Of a stretch of 64,000 bases of DNA, positions 36,509 to 45,805 are shown piece by piece. Made by a program: the position numbers and the translations under genes. The notes below the pieces were generated by a model. The model saw only the letters and a list, made by a program, of their open reading frames with translations, had not been told where the DNA came from and did not search any database. The number at the start of each line of letters is the position of its first letter. Position 1 is the stretch's first letter. Source of the DNA: Nannocystis punicea (GTDB lineage: Bacteria > Myxococcota_A > Polyangia > Nannocystales > Nannocystaceae); the NCBI RefSeq assembly GCF_026965555.1, contig NZ_CP114040.1, forward strand, positions 11,672,001-11,736,000. Reading direction: 5' to 3'.

Positions 36509-39157
36509 CTACAGCCCGAACATGTGCTGCAGCTTGAGGAACAGGATGTCTTCGTTGGCCACGCCCGGCGCGACGAGGTTGGCGAAGCCGCCGATCGGCC
36601 GGTAGCTGAAGCGGGGGCTGAAGTCGCTCAGCACCGTGCGGTGGGTGTAGACGAAGAACAGGAAGCTGCCGGGGCGGTACTCCCAGCGGAGGATCGAGTT
36701 GGAGATGAAGCTGGTGAGGCCCTGGTCGACCTCGCCGGCGTAGGGCGCGGGGTTGGTCGGGACCAGGGTGCCGGGCCGCTCGAGGATGAAGAAGTCGGTG
36801 TGGCGGGCCGAGAGGAAGTACAGCTGGTTGAAGGTCTGCAGCGTCAGGTTGGGCAGGATGCCGAGAGTGCCGCGCAGCACGCCGATGTACTGGGTGACGT
36901 AGGCGCGGCCGAACACGGCCTCGTCGAGGTCGTTGGTGGTGGTCCAGCGCGGGCGGCCGAAGCTGAGGTTGAGGTCGCCGCGGAGGGTGAGCTCCAGGCG
37001 AGGCACGGGGCGCAGGCGGACCTCGAGGCCGTAGTCGGGCCCGGGGCGGCCGTTCTGCTCGCCGTAGGCCCAGTTGAACACGCCGACGATCTTCTTGTTG
37101 TCGGGGCTCGAGGAGGTGCCGCCGATCCACCAGTGGAACGGGACGAGGTAGGGGATCCCGCCGCGCGTCTCGAACAGGTCGTACTGCGGCAGGTGCCCGC
37201 CCGCCCACAGCGAGGTGCCCCACAGCTTCAGCGTGGTCAGGCTGAGGTCGAGGTGCAGCTGCTTCTGCAGCAGGTAGCCCTGGTACGACGACGCCACCTG
37301 CGACGACAGCGTCGCCGCCATGCGCCGCACGTTGCCGACCGGCTGGGCGTTGAACACACCGACGTTGGCCTTGCCGTCGATGTAGTTGTTGAAGCGCATG
37401 AAGCCGAGGTCGTTGAAGTCGGCGTGCGGCGTGAGGGTCTCGAACACCGCCCCCATCGACAGGTTCTTGCTGGTGCGGTTGATGTCGGCCACCGCGCCCA
37501 TGCCCTCGCGGCGGCCGTTGTGGGTGCCGATGATCTGGGCCGAGTGCCGCCAGCGCTCGCGGAAGCGGATCCGGTAGTCGAAGCCGCCGGTGAAGGCCGA
37601 CGGCTCGCCGCCGCCGCGCACCACCCCGGTGACCAGCGCGCCGATGCTGGTCTGACCGTCGAACTCGCGGCGCACGCGGACCACCGAGTACTCGCTGATC
37701 GGGTCGACCGTCACCCGCCGCTCGAAGCCGTCGGAGAAGCGCTCGACGCCGAAGCTCGCGCCGGTGTTGGCCGTCAGCACGCCGAGGCTCCAGCCCGGCT
37801 TGACCTGGCCGGTGACCCGCAGGGCGCCGAAGATCCGCGTCAGCGGGTCGAGCGCGACGATCTCGCCCTCCTCCTCCCCGCGCGGCTTCTGGTCGGCCAG
37901 CTCGGCCCGCGGGATCCGCCCGACCCGGCGGGAATAGAACAGCTGGAAGCGGGTCTCGAAGATCTCCTTCGACTCGAGGAAGAACGTGCGCCGCTCGGGG
38001 AAGTAGACCTCGAACGGCCCGAGGTTCAGCACCGCCGGGTCGACCTCGGCCTGGCCGAAGTCGGGGTTCACCGCGAGGTCGAGCGTCAGGTTGCCGCGCA
38101 GGCCGTACTTGAGGTCGAAGCCGCCGTTGGGCAGGAACGGGAACGAGCGGTCGAGGCTGTCGTCGCCGCGCCGCGGCACGCCGCGCAGCGAGAAGAACGG
38201 CCGCAGCTCGAGGTTGAGGCCGGGCTGGATGTCCTTGACGCCGGTGTAGTCGAGCGCCCAGCTGATGCGCCCGGGCAGACCCTGCGGCGTGGGCGAGAGG
38301 AGCTGCGTCTCGCCGTCGTGGTTGATCCACCGGCCGACGTTGACGCCGAAGGTGTACTCGTCGCGCGCGGTGAAGCGGATCGTCGACCACGGGATGAACA
38401 TCTCGGCCGACCAACCGGTGTCGGTCAGCTTGGCCGCGCCCTTCCACACGCCGTCCCACAGGAACTCCTCGGAGTCGTCGCGGAACAGCTGCGAGTCCTC
38501 CTGCGAGCCGGAGGCGTTGAGCGCGAACGAGTAGCCGGTGGTGTCGTTGTTGTTGGGGTCGAGCTCGAGCCAGACGATGTCGGACGGGCCGAGCTGGTCC
38601 TTGCGGAACACGCCGGCGCGCACGTGCTTCGGGTCGTCCTTGCAGTCGAAGGCGACGTAGATGCCCTTGCTGCCGTAGGCGATCCGCACCTGCGTCTCAT
38701 GGGTCGGCGCGTAGCCGTAGCGCGGCTCCGACTGGACCAGGTCGGGGAGCAGCGGCACCACCAGCCACGCCGCCTCGGTCGGCCGGCCGTCGATGTCGAT
38801 CGCGCCGTCGTCGATGCGCGTCGACCTCAACTTGAAGTCGCGCACCCGCGCCTTGCCGACCACCGGCCGCAGCGGCGGGGCGCTGCTCGGTCGCACCCAC
38901 AATGGCGTTTGGGACATGTCCTGAACGCCAGGTGCTTTCGGCGGCGGCGGCTGCGGCAACGGGGCGGCCGCGCCGGGCGCGAGCTTGTCGACGGCGGGCC
39001 CGGCCTTGGCCGGCGGGTCGGCGGAGTCCGCGGCCGGCGCGGGGGCGAAGGCCCGTGCGGACAGACCCCACGCCACCAGGACCCAGACAGGCAGGAGCTG
39101 CGCGAGCACGTCGAGATCCCAGAGCGGCCGCGCACAGGTTCGCGGCCGGTGGTGCAT
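36509..39157 (-). CDS. DUF5916/CBM9-like outer-membrane protein
   Basis: An 882-aa protein. After an N-terminal hydrophobic signal (LLPVWVLVAWGLSARAFA) and a Pro/Ala linker comes a CBM9-like beta domain (IDDGAIDIDGRPTEAAWLVV ... QVRIAYGSKGIYVAFDCKDD ... AEMFIPWSTIRF, roughly 110-310). The rest is the beta-rich DUF5916 region with aromatic strand ends (VYFPERRTFFLES, WALDYTGVKDIQPGLNLELR) and a terminal Leu (LKLQHMFGL), consistent with an outer-membrane barrel. The family is widespread in Bacteroidota and Myxococcota; function unproven. Start uncertain: ATG at 39157 chosen; an in-frame GTG at 39196 is the alternative. MSQTPLWV in the linker comes from a GGACATGTCC element. Confidence 0.85.
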   Translation of the reverse strand: MHHRPRTCARPLWDLDVLAQLLPVWVLVAWGLSARAFAPAPAADSADPPAKAGPAVDKLAPGAAAPLPQPPPPKAPGVQDMSQTPLWVRPSSAPPLRPVVGKARVRDFKLRSTRIDDGAIDIDGRPTEAAWLVVPLLPDLVQSEPRYGYAPTHETQVRIAYGSKGIYVAFDCKDDPKHVRAGVFRKDQLGPSDIVWLELDPNNNDTTGYSFALNASGSQEDSQLFRDDSEEFLWDGVWKGAAKLTDTGWSAEMFIPWSTIRFTARDEYTFGVNVGRWINHDGETQLLSPTPQGLPGRISWALDYTGVKDIQPGLNLELRPFFSLRGVPRRGDDSLDRSFPFLPNGGFDLKYGLRGNLTLDLAVNPDFGQAEVDPAVLNLGPFEVYFPERRTFFLESKEIFETRFQLFYSRRVGRIPRAELADQKPRGEEEGEIVALDPLTRIFGALRVTGQVKPGWSLGVLTANTGASFGVERFSDGFERRVTVDPISEYSVVRVRREFDGQTSIGALVTGVVRGGGEPSAFTGGFDYRIRFRERWRHSAQIIGTHNGRREGMGAVADINRTSKNLSMGAVFETLTPHADFNDLGFMRFNNYIDGKANVGVFNAQPVGNVRRMAATLSSQVASSYQGYLLQKQLHLDLSLTTLKLWGTSLWAGGHLPQYDLFETRGGIPYLVPFHWWIGGTSSSPDNKKIVGVFNWAYGEQNGRPGPDYGLEVRLRPVPRLELTLRGDLNLSFGRPRWTTTNDLDEAVFGRAYVTQYIGVLRGTLGILPNLTLQTFNQLYFLSARHTDFFILERPGTLVPTNPAPYAGEVDQGLTSFISNSILRWEYRPGSFLFFVYTHRTVLSDFSPRFSYRPIGGFANLVAPGVANEDILFLKLQHMFGL
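38904..38929. repeat. Large GGACATGTCC palindrome in DUF5916 linker
   Basis: A 26-base near-perfect palindrome: outer arms GGCGTT/AACGCC, centre GGACATGTCC (38912-38921), two mismatched positions each side. It codes DMSQTP on the minus strand. Confidence 0.65.
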
Positions 39158-39255
39158 GTATACCGCGTCCTGCGCGCGAATTGGGTGAGGATCCACACCG
39201 GCGCCGCGCGCGGCCCGATGGGTCGCACGCCATGGCGCGCGTGTACACCCGAGCC

Positions 39256-40422
<1,167 letters not shown>

Positions 40423-40430
40423 GCGCGACG

Positions 40431-40456
40431 GGGACATGCCTCTCGGGGCATGTCCC
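40431..40456. terminator. GGACATG-family hairpin, first of a tandem pair
   Basis: GGGACATGCC-TCTCGG-GGCATGTCCC: perfect 10-bp stem, 9 bases after the dehydrogenase stop. A further TGGACATG (40459-40466) lies between it and the second hairpin. Confidence 0.75.
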
Positions 40457-40468
40457 GCTGGACATGCG

Positions 40469-40502
40469 AAAAGGGACATGCTCCTCGGAGCATGTCCCTT
40501 TT
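40469..40502. terminator. Strong bidirectional intrinsic terminator (GGACATG family)
   Basis: AAAAGGGACATGCTCC (40469-40484), TC, GGAGCATGTCCCTTTT (40487-40502), then one more T: a 16-bp stem with A4 on the left and T5 on the right, so either strand gives a stem followed by a U run. It sits 17 bases from the helicase stop (-) and 46 bases after the dehydrogenase stop (+). Confidence 0.85.
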
Positions 40503-40519
40503 TGTCGGGGCCGTCGCCG

Positions 40520-42967
40520 CTACTCGAGGCTGGCGACGATCAGGTCCTCGGGGATGAGCCTGCTCGGCGGGCCGGAGCAGACCAGCCACAGCTGGTGGGC
40601 CGCGCGGGTGGCCGCGATGTGCATGAGGTGGCGCGACTCGACCACCTCCGGGTAGTTCTGGATCGTCGGGTCGAGGATGACGACGTAGTCGAACTCGAGG
40701 CCCTTGACCTGGCGGACGTCGGTGACGTCGATGCCGGGGGTGAAGCTGAAGTCCTGGCGGCCGACGCGGCGCAGCTTGGGCACCTCGGCGATCCGCAGGG
40801 CGTCGTGGTACACGTCGGCCTGCTGGGGGTAGCGGGTGACCAGCGCGCAGCTGGCGGTCGGCTCGCGCTGCATCAGCGCGCGCAGGGCCTCGGCCAGGAA
40901 CGCGACCGCCTCGCCGGTGTCGCCGAACTGGTAGTAGCCGACCGGCGCGCCCTCGCGGGCGATCAGCGCGTCCTCCGGGCTGTGCAGCGGGCCGAGCACG
41001 AAGCGCGACAGCTCCATCACCTGGCGCGTCGAGCGGTAGGTGATCTTGAGCGGCTGGATCGCCACGTGCGGCAGGCCGGCGTCGCCGAGCAGCTGCGGCC
41101 AGTCGACGAAGCCGTTGTCGAAGATCATCTTCTGCGCCTTGTCGCCGGCGATGGTCACGCTCTGGCCGTCGGTCGCGCAGTCGAGCAGCACCCGCACCTC
41201 GATCGGCGCCAGGTCCTGGGCCTCGTCGATGACGATGTGCTCGTACTCGAAGCGCTTGCCGCCGAGGAACAGGCCGCCGTACTTGCGCTGCAGCAGGCGC
41301 AGCAGGATCGCGTCGTCCTCGGGGTCGAGGCCGACGGTGTGGTGGCCCATCCGCACGCGCGGCGGCGGCGACGCCTCGCCCTCGCCGTCCTCGCCGTCGT
41401 CGGCCTCGCCCCTGGGCGGCGCGGGCTCGGCGTCGATGCCGGGCTCGCCGCGCTCCTCGGCCTCCTCCTCGTCGCGCTCCTCCTCGGGCTCGGGTTCCTC
41501 GTCGAGCTCGGCCTTGGCGGCGCACCAGCGGACGATCGACGCGGTGTCGGCGTCGGAGAAGGCGCCGGGGGCGTACTCCCGCAGCGCGGTCCGCAGGGCC
41601 TCGCCGTCGGTCATGAGCTCGAGCCAGTCGTCGCAGACGTCGCGCAGGTCGTCGCGGATGGTCCGCAGCGCGGTCTCGGCGGCGGCGCGCGTGGCCCCGG
41701 GGATGTTCACGTCGGCCTTGATCTGGTCGAGCGTGCGCTCGGCGCGGACGACCGGCGGGAGGTCGACGTTGCGGTGCCACACCGCCAGCGCCGCGTCGGC
41801 GCCGGCGCGCTCGCCGAGCCGCTTCTTGAGCAGCTCCTCGGCCTCCTCGAGCTGCCAGCCGATGCGGTCGTCGATCATGCGCAGCACGACCGGGTGCTTC
41901 TTGAACCGGCTGACGGCGTCGGGGACCCCGTCGACGTGGCTGATGGGGATCCGCAGCTTCAGCTTGCGCAGCAGCTGGGTGCTCCACTTGCGGTAGGTCG
42001 TGACCGGCACGCCGTCGATGCCGAGCGACGGCAGCACGTGGCGGATGTACTCGACCAGGGCCTCGTTGAAGACCATGATGAGCATCTTGCCCGGCGCGAA
42101 CCGGCGGCGGTCCTGATAGGCGAGGTAGGCCACGCGGTGCAGCGCCACCGTCGTCTTGCCCGAGCCGGCGCCGCCCTGGATCAGCACGATGCCCGACTCG
42201 GGCTGCGTGATCAGGTTGAACTGCTCCTTGTCGATGAGCGCCGTGATCTCCTGCAGGTGCTTGTCGGCGCGCGGCTGGTCGTCCTCGTCGTGGACGCCGA
42301 GCTGGCCCTGCGGCACGCGCACCGCGGTGCCCACCCCGCCCTCGAGCGAGGGCTTGGCGGCGCCGACAGCGTCGCGCCAGCGGCCGCGGCGGTCGCTGAC
42401 GAAGGTGCCCTGAGGGGCCGACACGCGGCGCAGGCTGGCCTCCATCACCGCGACCGAGCGACGCACCATCACGGTGCCCTCGAGCGAGCGGGCGTCGAAC
42501 TCCTCCTCGTACTCGTCGTCCTCCTCGTAGCGGTAGTAGAGGCGCGAGACCGGGGCGTTGCGCCAGTCGACGATCGACAGGCCGTCGCCGTCGTCGAGGA
42601 GGGTGCGCTTGCCGACCAGGACGTCGCGCTGGCGCGACGACTTGGCCTCGCGCAGGCGGAGGTGGCCGAAGTACGGGTTCTTCGGATCGACCGGGGCGTC
42701 ACGGCCCTGCCCGCGGGTGCGGCTCAGGGCCGCCACCTGATGCATCTGCTCGACCAGCGAGGCCTGGTCCTCCTCCTTGGCTTCGGCCAGGGCGTCGCGC
42801 AGCTCGATGAGCTGGGCGTCGAGGTCCTCGATCTGCCCGGGCGCGTTCTGGGCCTCGCGATCGAGGCGCTCCTGGATCCGCCGCAAGATGTCGAGCTCTT
42901 CGGCGACGATCCGGCCGCCCTCGGAGGACAGCGCGTTGAGGTCGGGGTCCTGGTGCTCCTGCGACAC
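40520..42967 (-). CDS. HelD-like UvrD-family helicase / RNAP-recycling factor
   Basis: An 815-aa SF1 ATPase. The N-terminus is a coiled coil (EELDILRRIQERLDREAQNA), followed by NPYFGHLRL and SIVDWRNAPVSRLYY, both characteristic of HelD proteins. Walker A IQGGAGSGKTT is at ~265-272, Walker B VIDEAQDLAP at ~578, and motifs TYRSTRQVMEL, VRQVKGLEFDYVV and AATRAAHQLWLV follow. Bacterial HelD binds RNA polymerase and frees stalled complexes. An acidic insertion of ~50 residues (41363-41512) separates the two ATPase halves. Start: GTG at 42967 gives VSQEHQDPDLNAL; the ATG at 43042 adds 25 residues that look untranslated, so the start is uncertain. Confidence 0.9.
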   Translation of the reverse strand: MSQEHQDPDLNALSSEGGRIVAEELDILRRIQERLDREAQNAPGQIEDLDAQLIELRDALAEAKEEDQASLVEQMHQVAALSRTRGQGRDAPVDPKNPYFGHLRLREAKSSRQRDVLVGKRTLLDDGDGLSIVDWRNAPVSRLYYRYEEDDEYEEEFDARSLEGTVMVRRSVAVMEASLRRVSAPQGTFVSDRRGRWRDAVGAAKPSLEGGVGTAVRVPQGQLGVHDEDDQPRADKHLQEITALIDKEQFNLITQPESGIVLIQGGAGSGKTTVALHRVAYLAYQDRRRFAPGKMLIMVFNEALVEYIRHVLPSLGIDGVPVTTYRKWSTQLLRKLKLRIPISHVDGVPDAVSRFKKHPVVLRMIDDRIGWQLEEAEELLKKRLGERAGADAALAVWHRNVDLPPVVRAERTLDQIKADVNIPGATRAAAETALRTIRDDLRDVCDDWLELMTDGEALRTALREYAPGAFSDADTASIVRWCAAKAELDEEPEPEEERDEEEAEERGEPGIDAEPAPPRGEADDGEDGEGEASPPPRVRMGHHTVGLDPEDDAILLRLLQRKYGGLFLGGKRFEYEHIVIDEAQDLAPIEVRVLLDCATDGQSVTIAGDKAQKMIFDNGFVDWPQLLGDAGLPHVAIQPLKITYRSTRQVMELSRFVLGPLHSPEDALIAREGAPVGYYQFGDTGEAVAFLAEALRALMQREPTASCALVTRYPQQADVYHDALRIAEVPKLRRVGRQDFSFTPGIDVTDVRQVKGLEFDYVVILDPTIQNYPEVVESRHLMHIAATRAAHQLWLVCSGPPSRLIPEDLIVASLE

Positions 42968-43141
42968 GATCGGTGTGCATAGCAAAAGGGCCGCTAGCCG
43001 GCCAGTAGCCGAGGACGCCTCGGTGTGAGGCGACCCATACATTCGTCATTTCGCCGCGACGGGCCGCTCCGCCGCCTCTTGCGGCAAAAGGGCCGACCCC
43101 GACGCGGCCTCGGGCGACCCGCGGCGATCGGAATGCACGAC

Positions 43142-43180
43142 AAAAAATGGCGGAGGCCGCCTCCGAAACCGGAGGCGGCC
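43142..43180 (-). terminator. Intrinsic terminator of the VWA gene
   Basis: On the minus strand GGCCGCCTCCG-GTTT-CGGAGGCGGCC is a perfect 11-bp stem (43155-43180), followed by TCCGCCA and T6 (43142-43147). It lies 50 bases past the VWA stop. Confidence 0.85.
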
Positions 43181-43229
43181 CCGCGTGCGGCTCGGCCGCT
43201 CACGGACCTCGAGGGCCCGTGTCGTCCGC

Positions 43230-45500
43230 TCAGGCGCGGCGGCGCCGGCGGATGAAGCCCGCCAGGCCGAAGGTGAGGAGCGAGGCGAGCAGACCGCGGG
43301 TCTGACCCTCGGTGTCGTCGACCTTGCATCCGCAACCATCGGCGCTGTCGGTGCCGGTGCCGCTGTCGGTCGCGGTGTCCGGGCTCTCGGTCTCGCCCTC
43401 GGTGTCGCCCTCGGTGGCGGTGATGTTGCCGTTCGTCGGGTTGGGGTTGCCCGTGGTCGGCTCGCTGGTGCTGCCCTGCGAGTCGCTGGTGCCCTCCGAG
43501 GTCGTCGGCGTGTCCGTGGTCGTCGGCGTGTCCGTGGTCGGCCCGGCCGAGGTCCCGGGGTTGGTGGTCTCGGTCGTGGTGCCGGGGCCGTCGGTCGTCG
43601 TCTCGGTGTCCGTCGCGCTCGCGCCGTCGGTCGTCGTCTCGGTGTCCGTCGCCGTGTCGGTGTCGGACTCCGACTCGCTGGTGGTGGAGGTGGTCTCCGG
43701 GGGCAGCGGGTCGGGCTCGTTGGTGTCGGGCTCGGGGTTGAGCGCGCAGTTGACGAAGCCGCAGCACGGGTCGAACGAGACCTGCTCGATGATGGCGGCC
43801 AGCGCCGCCTCGAGGGCCGCCTGGTTGTTGGCGTCGTAGTACATCTCGGCGTCGCCCGAGCCCCACTTCGCCATGTTGTTCAGCTTCGTCATCGACAGCG
43901 GCGTGTTGACGAGCTCGCCGAAGCCGATCACGTAGGTCGTGACGCCCGCGTTGAACATCGCCTGCAGCGGCTGCTGCACCTGCGCGTCGGTCGACTGGTA
44001 GTCGCCGTCCGTCACCAGGATGTTGATGAACTTCGTGTTGGCGTCACACGGGTACGGGAACATCGGGTTGGCACAAGCGGCCTTGTAGTCCGTGATGTTC
44101 TGCTGGACCAGCTGGAGGCCGAGGTGCGTGTACGTGCCCGAGCCGACGCACGCGTTCGGCTGCTGGTTGGCGAAGTCGCACTTCGGCATGTGGCTGAGGG
44201 TCTTGGCGTCGAAGCCCGGCGGGTCGACCATCGAGCCGTCCTTGAACGTCCACGAGATCGGCGGACCGCCCCACGGGTCGGTGCAACCCGGCGCCTCGCA
44301 CGAGGTGTTCGGGTCGAGGGCCCAGTTGAAGTTGTCCTTCATGCACGGGCCGTAGTCGACGAGCAGCTTCTGCTCGCCCGGCGCCGGCTGGTTGTAGCCG
44401 AACACCGCGAGGCCGAGGTGCACCAGGTTCTCGACCTTCTGGTTGCCGAAGACCGTCTGGTCGAACAGCGAGTTGCCGCCGGCGAGCGCCTCGCGGGCCG
44501 CGTCCCAGCCGGTCTCGCCCATCATGCCGGCCTGGTTGCCGCCCATGATGTTGAGCATCGACGACGAGGCGTCGAGGAGGACCATGATGCGCGGGAGGCC
44601 GGGCGAGCAGACCGGCTGGATGACGTCGTTGATGATCGCCTGGACGACCATCTTGAGCGCGTCGATCAGCTGCTGCGGGTTGGAGGCGTCGTACGCCGTG
44701 CCGGTGCCGCCGTTCATCGCCAGCTCGTCGGCGAACATCTTGCCCATCGCCTCGCCGATGGCGACGACGTAGGTCGGGACCTGGCTGTTGTCGAACAGGT
44801 CCTTGGCGGTGAGCGACGGGTTCTGGTTGGCCGGCGCCAGCTTCTGGGTGCCCGACGGGTCGGTCCACTCGCCGTCGGTGAGCACCACGATCGCGCCCTT
44901 GCGCTGCGCCTTGTCGTTCGGGTGGTCGGCCCAGGTCTGCTGGATGTAGCCCTTGGCCTTGTCCAGCGCGCCCTTGGTCCACGTGCCGATGCCGGTGAGG
45001 CTGCCGTTGATCGGCGCGGCCACGGAGCTGATGGCGGTCTTGATCGCCTCGCCGTTACAGTGGAAGTACGCCTTGTCCGGCGCCTGCTCGTCGTAGAAGC
45101 CGACGTCGATCTTCTGACCGTCGGTGATGCCCGACGAGTCGTTGGGGATCAGCGTCCCCATCTGGCCGACGTTGGGGTCGTGGCCGAAGCGCATCAGGCC
45201 GAGCAGGACGTTGCCCTGCAGGAACCCGTTGTCGGCGTCGACCATCGCCACGATCGCGCTGACCGCCGCCTCCCAGCGGGTCTGGTTGGCGTCGAACATG
45301 GTGTTCATCGACGTCGAGTAGTCGGCGATGATCAGGAACAGCGGCTTGACGAAGGAGCACTCGTCCTCCATCACGCAGGTCGGCGCAGCGACCGCAGGCG
45401 GCGGCTCCGAACCGCCGATGAAGGCCATGCCGACGCCGGCGAGAAGACCGACCTGCACGCCGAGGCGCTTCCAACTTCCAATCAGACTGAGACGCTTCAT
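43230..45500 (-). CDS. Double-VWA surface protein with MYXO-CTERM-like tail
   Basis: A 756-aa exported protein. Signal peptide near the N-terminus (LLAGVGMAFIGG). Two von Willebrand A domains: MIDAS D60-x-S62-x-S64 (ADYSTSMN) and D310-x-S312-x-S314 (LLDASSSML), with downstream TDGEWTD and VTDGDY strands. Residues ~605-715 form a Thr/Ser/Asp/Glu stalk (ATDTETTTDGASATDTETTT). The C-terminus has DGCGCKVDD, a hydrophobic helix LLASLLTFGLAG and RRRRRA, the Cys-TM-Arg layout of MYXO-CTERM sorting signals that leads to cleavage and Cys lipidation for surface display. ATG at 45500. A strong terminator follows. Likely an adhesin; ligand unknown. Confidence 0.92.
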   Translation of the reverse strand: MKRLSLIGSWKRLGVQVGLLAGVGMAFIGGSEPPPAVAAPTCVMEDECSFVKPLFLIIADYSTSMNTMFDANQTRWEAAVSAIVAMVDADNGFLQGNVLLGLMRFGHDPNVGQMGTLIPNDSSGITDGQKIDVGFYDEQAPDKAYFHCNGEAIKTAISSVAAPINGSLTGIGTWTKGALDKAKGYIQQTWADHPNDKAQRKGAIVVLTDGEWTDPSGTQKLAPANQNPSLTAKDLFDNSQVPTYVVAIGEAMGKMFADELAMNGGTGTAYDASNPQQLIDALKMVVQAIINDVIQPVCSPGLPRIMVLLDASSSMLNIMGGNQAGMMGETGWDAAREALAGGNSLFDQTVFGNQKVENLVHLGLAVFGYNQPAPGEQKLLVDYGPCMKDNFNWALDPNTSCEAPGCTDPWGGPPISWTFKDGSMVDPPGFDAKTLSHMPKCDFANQQPNACVGSGTYTHLGLQLVQQNITDYKAACANPMFPYPCDANTKFINILVTDGDYQSTDAQVQQPLQAMFNAGVTTYVIGFGELVNTPLSMTKLNNMAKWGSGDAEMYYDANNQAALEAALAAIIEQVSFDPCCGFVNCALNPEPDTNEPDPLPPETTSTTSESESDTDTATDTETTTDGASATDTETTTDGPGTTTETTNPGTSAGPTTDTPTTTDTPTTSEGTSDSQGSTSEPTTGNPNPTNGNITATEGDTEGETESPDTATDSGTGTDSADGCGCKVDDTEGQTRGLLASLLTFGLAGFIRRRRRA

Positions 45501-45805
45501 TGCTGGTAATCCTTGTGGGGCTTAGTGACCGGTTCCGACACACCACGCGCGTGCGCGTAACGTTTCGCGGGTTTGAGACAGCGGGGGGCACGGTACGCCA
45601 GAGTCCCTGAGGGCGTCAATACACGGGATGACGGCCGTGCAACCAAGGTTGCACCGCGGTGTATGGTGCGCCTCGAGCACCGTCGAGTTCGCGATGAATC
45701 GTCAGGTTCGGTCGAGTAGTTGGACGATGATGCGTGAAGCAACGCACGCAAGCGGCAGCGCCGCGAGGTCCGAGATCACGGTCAAAAGGGCGCTAAGAGT
45801 CGCTC
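45501..45805. other. Divergent promoter region
   Basis: A 305-base gap between the VWA gene (-) and the M28 peptidase gene (+). It holds the 18-bp operator-like palindrome described separately. No gene is supported. Promoter boxes are not clear. Confidence 0.5.
45638..45655. promoter_or_regulatory. 18-bp palindromic operator candidate
   Basis: GTGCAACC-AA-GGTTGCAC: perfect 8-bp arms around AA, 138 bases upstream of the VWA start and 151 bases upstream of the peptidase start. Size and symmetry fit a dimeric regulator site. Confidence 0.55.

Noticed and set aside
40431..40502. GGACATG words as DNA-uptake sequences
   Set aside because: Copies vary around the core (CATGCC, CCTGTCC, GATGTCC), unlike the fixed 9-12-mers of uptake systems, and their junction bias fits hairpin function better.
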